Assembly: GCF_026012015.1 (NCBI RefSeq)
Contig: NZ_BRXR01000001.1
Coordinates: 4,551,501-4,615,500 of the forward strand
DNA length: 64,000 bases
Direction of reading: 5' to 3'
DNA from: Clostridium omnivorum
GTDB taxonomy: Bacteria; Bacillota; Clostridia; Clostridiales; Clostridiaceae
Positions 61,107-64,000 of this stretch are shown one piece after another (position 1 is the stretch's first letter; each line of letters opens with the position of its first letter). The notes under the pieces are model-generated. The model was not told the DNA's origin. It searched no databases and worked only from the letters and a program-made list of their open reading frames with translations. Made by a program: the position numbers and the translations under genes.

Positions 61107-61982
61107 TCAGTGAGTCTCATAATAATCCATAACTGACTTTTCTTCAAAGCCACAGGCTTTATATAAATTAAGAGCATTTTTGTTTTCAGCGGCTACTTCA
61201 AGACCTACACTATGAATATTATAGTACTTTAAAATTTCTAATGCAGCTTTTATAGACTCTCTTCCAAAGCCATTTCTTCTATATTCAGGAAGTATTCCAA
61301 AACCACTAATAAATCCACTCTTCTCATCAAAATCAATTTTAATCTTACCTATGATTTTTGAATTTAATTCAATCATATAGGTAACTTTATTATTTTTTTC
61401 CTCATCTTCTGGCATTATTATAAGTTCATAAGTGCCGCCAAAATATATGGAGTTCTGTCTTGATATCTCTTCTGCATCAGAATTAGAAGCCTTTCTTAAA
61501 GTTACATGCTTGCTTTCTTCAGATGTAATAATATTATCTAGTTTCATTTCATATTCTGAGAAAGAATATATGGCATCTGTGCTTCTAATAAATTGTAAGC
61601 CTGATACCGAATTATTATCACATACCAATAAAATTCTTTTAAATTCCCTCCTTATGCATTCTTCCTTTGCTAAAGTATATAACCTATTAAATGTTCCTTT
61701 TCTTCTGTACTGTGGATGAACCATTCCCGTTAATTCGCCTGCATCCCCACCAAAATTACATATACCTATATACCCAATTAGCGTCTCTCCCGAATAACAA
61801 AAGAATTCATTAATATTTTTTATATCATTTTCTCTATTCATCTGACTTACATTTAGTTTATAATCAAGCTCTAATTTCAAAAACATTTTTTCTTCTTTTA
61901 AACATATATTCTTAAGAATTTCTATATTATTGTAATCTTCTTCACTAATATACTGTTTTAAGCAAAGACTTAATTTTTCCAT
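61107..61982 (-). CDS. GNAT acetyltransferase with two GNAT-like halves
   Basis: 291 residues. The second half has the acetyl-CoA motif GFGILPEYRRNGFGRESIKA near residue 230 and ends GLEVAAENKNALNLYKACGF; the first half has GMVHPQYRRKGTFNRLY near residue 87, so two GNAT domains are fused. Such proteins acetylate small molecules or peptides. Its target cannot be predicted. Confidence 0.88.
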   Translation of the reverse strand: MEKLSLCLKQYISEEDYNNIEILKNICLKEEKMFLKLELDYKLNVSQMNRENDIKNINEFFCYSGETLIGYIGICNFGGDAGELTGMVHPQYRRKGTFNRLYTLAKEECIRREFKRILLVCDNNSVSGLQFIRSTDAIYSFSEYEMKLDNIITSEESKHVTLRKASNSDAEEISRQNSIYFGGTYELIIMPEDEEKNNKVTYMIELNSKIIGKIKIDFDEKSGFISGFGILPEYRRNGFGRESIKAALEILKYYNIHSVGLEVAAENKNALNLYKACGFEEKSVMDYYETH

Positions 61983-62065
61983 ATGACTACCCCTTTAATA
62001 TTCTTAATATTAATTCCAATAAAATCTTACTAAGTGTATATTACTAATTGACCAAATATTATCAA

Positions 62066-62950
62066 TCACTTACTTACAAGCTCATAAATCCACTGGTAAC
62101 ATTCTTCTAGCTCCTTATCACTTATTAAATTGGAGTTGTGTTCAAATAATACCTTGTACTGGTTATTTACCTCATTCAAGACACTAAAGTAACGTTTCAT
62201 ATCGCCCCAACCATCTTCAGACTTTAAAGACTTAAGAGCTGGATAGTGCCCAACTCCATTAACTTGAGCATTCCAAAGATGTACTAGATAAGTATATTTG
62301 CCAAACCTTTTTAATATCTGCTCATAATTAAAATTTTTATCTATGGATTGCTGTATATGTATTCTGCCAAAATCAAGGCAAATTTTTATATCTGAATATA
62401 CATCCAATGAGTTCTCTAATAAATTTGTTTCATAAACATATTTATTAAGTGCATCTAGCTCTAACACTGGTGTAAAATTATATTTTTCACCTAGCATAGA
62501 TAATAATTTAAAAAAACACTTACTTTTTTCTTCAAACTCCTCAAAAGTTATTTCTGATTCATAATAGTATTCAGAGTTGTCATAAAACCTCCATGGAGAC
62601 CAATCAACTCTATTATCTAAAATCACTGGTTTAGGATAATGTAGTAAAATATAGTCAGGTTTTAATTCTCTAGCCCTTTCAAATTCATTTTTCATATACT
62701 TAATTGACTCTTCATAGGTTGTTTTGTCCATTGATAGATATTGAGGATCCCTAGCTCTCCATTGATTTTTTAAAAGTGGAAAATGTATACCAAGGTTTAA
62801 CTGCCTGCTAATTATATTTTCTTTTAGCACTTGCAATTCTTTTAATGAATCTATTTGGCATACCTCTATTCCCCAAAAGTTATCCCTATAGTCCCTTAAC
62901 TGTTTATCTAAATTAAATTTATCAAAGTGTCCAATTAAAAATCTTTTCAT
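62066..62950 (-). CDS. Xylose-isomerase-like TIM barrel protein
   Basis: 294 residues from the ATG at 62950 (GGGAGGATGC upstream; the longest frame begins inside the HD gene). TIM-barrel pattern of AP endonuclease family 2: LGIHFPLL near residue 48, DYILLHYPKP, PVLELDALN, KICLDFGRIHIQ and LVHLWNA. The His/Glu/Asp residues suit a divalent metal site. It may be an epimerase or isomerase. Follows the HD gene by 13 bases, so co-transcribed. Confidence 0.8.
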   Translation of the reverse strand: MKRFLIGHFDKFNLDKQLRDYRDNFWGIEVCQIDSLKELQVLKENIISRQLNLGIHFPLLKNQWRARDPQYLSMDKTTYEESIKYMKNEFERARELKPDYILLHYPKPVILDNRVDWSPWRFYDNSEYYYESEITFEEFEEKSKCFFKLLSMLGEKYNFTPVLELDALNKYVYETNLLENSLDVYSDIKICLDFGRIHIQQSIDKNFNYEQILKRFGKYTYLVHLWNAQVNGVGHYPALKSLKSEDGWGDMKRYFSVLNEVNNQYKVLFEHNSNLISDKELEECYQWIYELVSK

Positions 62951-62963
62951 AGCATCCTCCCTT

Positions 62964-63665
62964 TTAATATACATTGTTATTCAAGTATCCATCTATGCTA
63001 ATCTGTCCAAATATTTCAGTACCAAATAACTCATCCTTAAGTCGATTATTAAAATTGGTAACAAATGTAGCCTTTTCATCCAAAATCAACTTTGCAGTTT
63101 GTGTATTTAAAAGCTTATAACCATCTTCACAAAAGCCTATCTCAAAATTCTCAATTCTATCCTGAAGTTGGTTAAAAAAATAAGGGTTGCTTCTATCCAA
63201 CCAATTAGAACACATAAAAATAGACATAACACCAATTTCATCAAGCACATCGGCATCTCTAAGCACCTGCAAGCAATAATCATCTTCATGTTCTTCTTTA
63301 TTTGAATGCTTTTCGACTAAAGTTAATAATCTATGTTTTTCTTCAATATTCTCACGTATTTCTTTATTGCTTTCTAACCAATTACATACAATTTCTTTAC
63401 TTATTAATGCATGTCCTTCTCTTTTGTGAATTCTACCTACATCATGAAGTACAGCAGCTAGTCGTGTAAGTAAAATCTCATCATTGGTCAAATCATGATA
63501 TTCTTTTTCTAATATCTTTTTAACATATCCTTCAACCCGGAAGGAATGCAAAACTACAAACTCCCAGCTATTTCTCCATGGGTGAATTGTTTCATAATCC
63601 ATACTCTTGTCTTTTAAATAAGTAATAAGAAACTGTTTACCTTCATCTAAAATATTTTTTTCCAT
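62964..63665 (-). CDS. HD-domain metal-dependent phosphohydrolase
   Basis: 233 residues. Ordered HD motif: VLHSFRVEGYV near residue 33, LAAVLHDVGRIHKREGH near 68, HRLLTLVEKHS near 105 and LRDADVLDEIG near 128. These bind two metals and hydrolyse nucleotides or phosphoesters. GGAGAG precedes the ATG. It is coupled to the TIM-barrel gene; the pair may act in one unknown pathway. Confidence 0.85.
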   Translation of the reverse strand: MEKNILDEGKQFLITYLKDKSMDYETIHPWRNSWEFVVLHSFRVEGYVKKILEKEYHDLTNDEILLTRLAAVLHDVGRIHKREGHALISKEIVCNWLESNKEIRENIEEKHRLLTLVEKHSNKEEHEDDYCLQVLRDADVLDEIGVMSIFMCSNWLDRSNPYFFNQLQDRIENFEIGFCEDGYKLLNTQTAKLILDEKATFVTNFNNRLKDELFGTEIFGQISIDGYLNNNVY

Positions 63666-63845
63666 ATTTTCTCTCCATATAATACTTTCTATTCTAAAAA
63701 CCTTCTAATGTAGTACTATTTTATTTTTCTTTTATATTTTCTAATTGTGAATGCATATTTCTACATCTTTCAATCCACAAACTTCATAAATACTATGCTT
63801 TTCTTTATATTCTACAAATGCCTTTCAACTCCTGCAAATACAAGC

Positions 63846-63881
63846 AAAAGGCCTAGTTATATACATATAACTAAGCCTTTT
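63846..63881 (-). terminator. Terminator after the penicillin-binding protein gene
   Basis: Perfect-looking 16-bp arms AAAAGGCCTAGTTATA and TATAACTAAGCCTTTT (one mismatch) just beyond its stop. Confidence 0.8.
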
Positions 63882-63908
63882 AAAACTCGATTGCATTAAA
63901 TTCTATTA

Positions 63909-64000
63909 TTATTTTAGATACTCTTTAATTCCCATAACTATATCTTTAAAAATAGGAGCAGCAGTAGTTCCACCACTTTGCTTTTCTGGATCTATTTCCT
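63909..64000 (-). CDS. C-terminal end of a penicillin-binding protein transpeptidase, cut by the window edge
   Basis: Only the last 29 codons are present, containing GGTTAAPIFKDIVMGIKEYL. The pattern G-G-x-x-A-A-P-x-F close to the C-terminus is typical of class B (SpoVD/PBP2-like) and some class A penicillin-binding transpeptidases. The catalytic serine lies outside the window. Confidence 0.7.
   Translation of the reverse strand, partial: EIDPEKQSGGTTAAPIFKDIVMGIKEYLK

Overview
The window is AT-rich DNA from a strictly anaerobic, spore-forming member of Clostridium in the broad sense. The evidence is the spore genes (spoIVA, spoIIGA, sigE, sigG and an uninterrupted sigK), reverse rubrerythrin and Mn-catalase for oxygen defence, a clostridial gene style (dense leftward operons, strong GGAGG ribosome sites, frequent GTG and TTG starts), and two genes that read an in-frame UGA as selenocysteine. 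Neither selenium-insertion genes (selABCD), phage, insertion sequences nor CRISPR arrays are visible here.

Layout. 1-4.9 kb: a secreted small protein, a selenocysteine thioredoxin coupled to ccdA, a DUF134 regulator divergent from a NifX/NifB-like protein, and an orphan molybdate-type ATPase. 5-16.2 kb: reverse rubrerythrin, a DUF1540 protein, a cupin, an M28 peptidase, a TipA-like MerR regulator, a DUF2975/HTH/DUF4173 membrane operon, DegV with DUF1836, HPr, a PAS histidine kinase and Mn-catalase. 16.3-19.5 kb: an ADP-ribose island (ADP-ribosylglycohydrolase, vWA protein, macro-domain protein with a helical C-terminus). 20-45.7 kb: mostly core genes, namely tRNA-Pro, spoIVA, gpsA, der, DUF512, the pst/phoU/phoPR phosphate operons, pgeF, nrdR, ylmC, sigG-sigE-spoIIGA, ftsZ-ftsA, a glycosyltransferase, a pilT-like ATPase, sigK, an SDR and an HD-type protein. 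46-56.7 kb: a repeat-rich probable coat protein and then the most unusual part of the window. 56.9-64 kb: a guanidine-I type riboswitch in front of a three-gene ABC-2 exporter, then an isochorismatase, a nitroreductase, a GNAT protein, a TIM-barrel protein, an HD protein and the C-terminal end of a penicillin-binding protein.

The best candidate for an undescribed system is the leftward operon 46902-55416 with its divergent SorC-type regulator (55741-56679). Its gene order is DhnA-type aldolase, zinc alcohol dehydrogenase, APC permease, a RibF paralogue that seems to keep only riboflavin kinase activity, aldehyde dehydrogenase, a GrdB-like selenoprotein, and a GrdE-like subunit. The GrdB-like gene has UGA in the classic U-x-x-C-x-x-C motif with a SECIS-like hairpin just downstream. 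The GrdE-like protein is collinear with the family but has Asn-Tyr where the family has the Asn-Cys that is cleaved to make the pyruvoyl group. This suggests a glycine-reductase-type selenoenzyme working without the usual pyruvoyl cofactor, fed by permease, dehydrogenases and aldolase. The substrate cannot be read from sequence.

Coordinates of many starts were moved inward from the longest open frame where a ribosome binding site clearly decides the start; this is stated per gene. All function calls come from reading motifs by eye; no database search was run.
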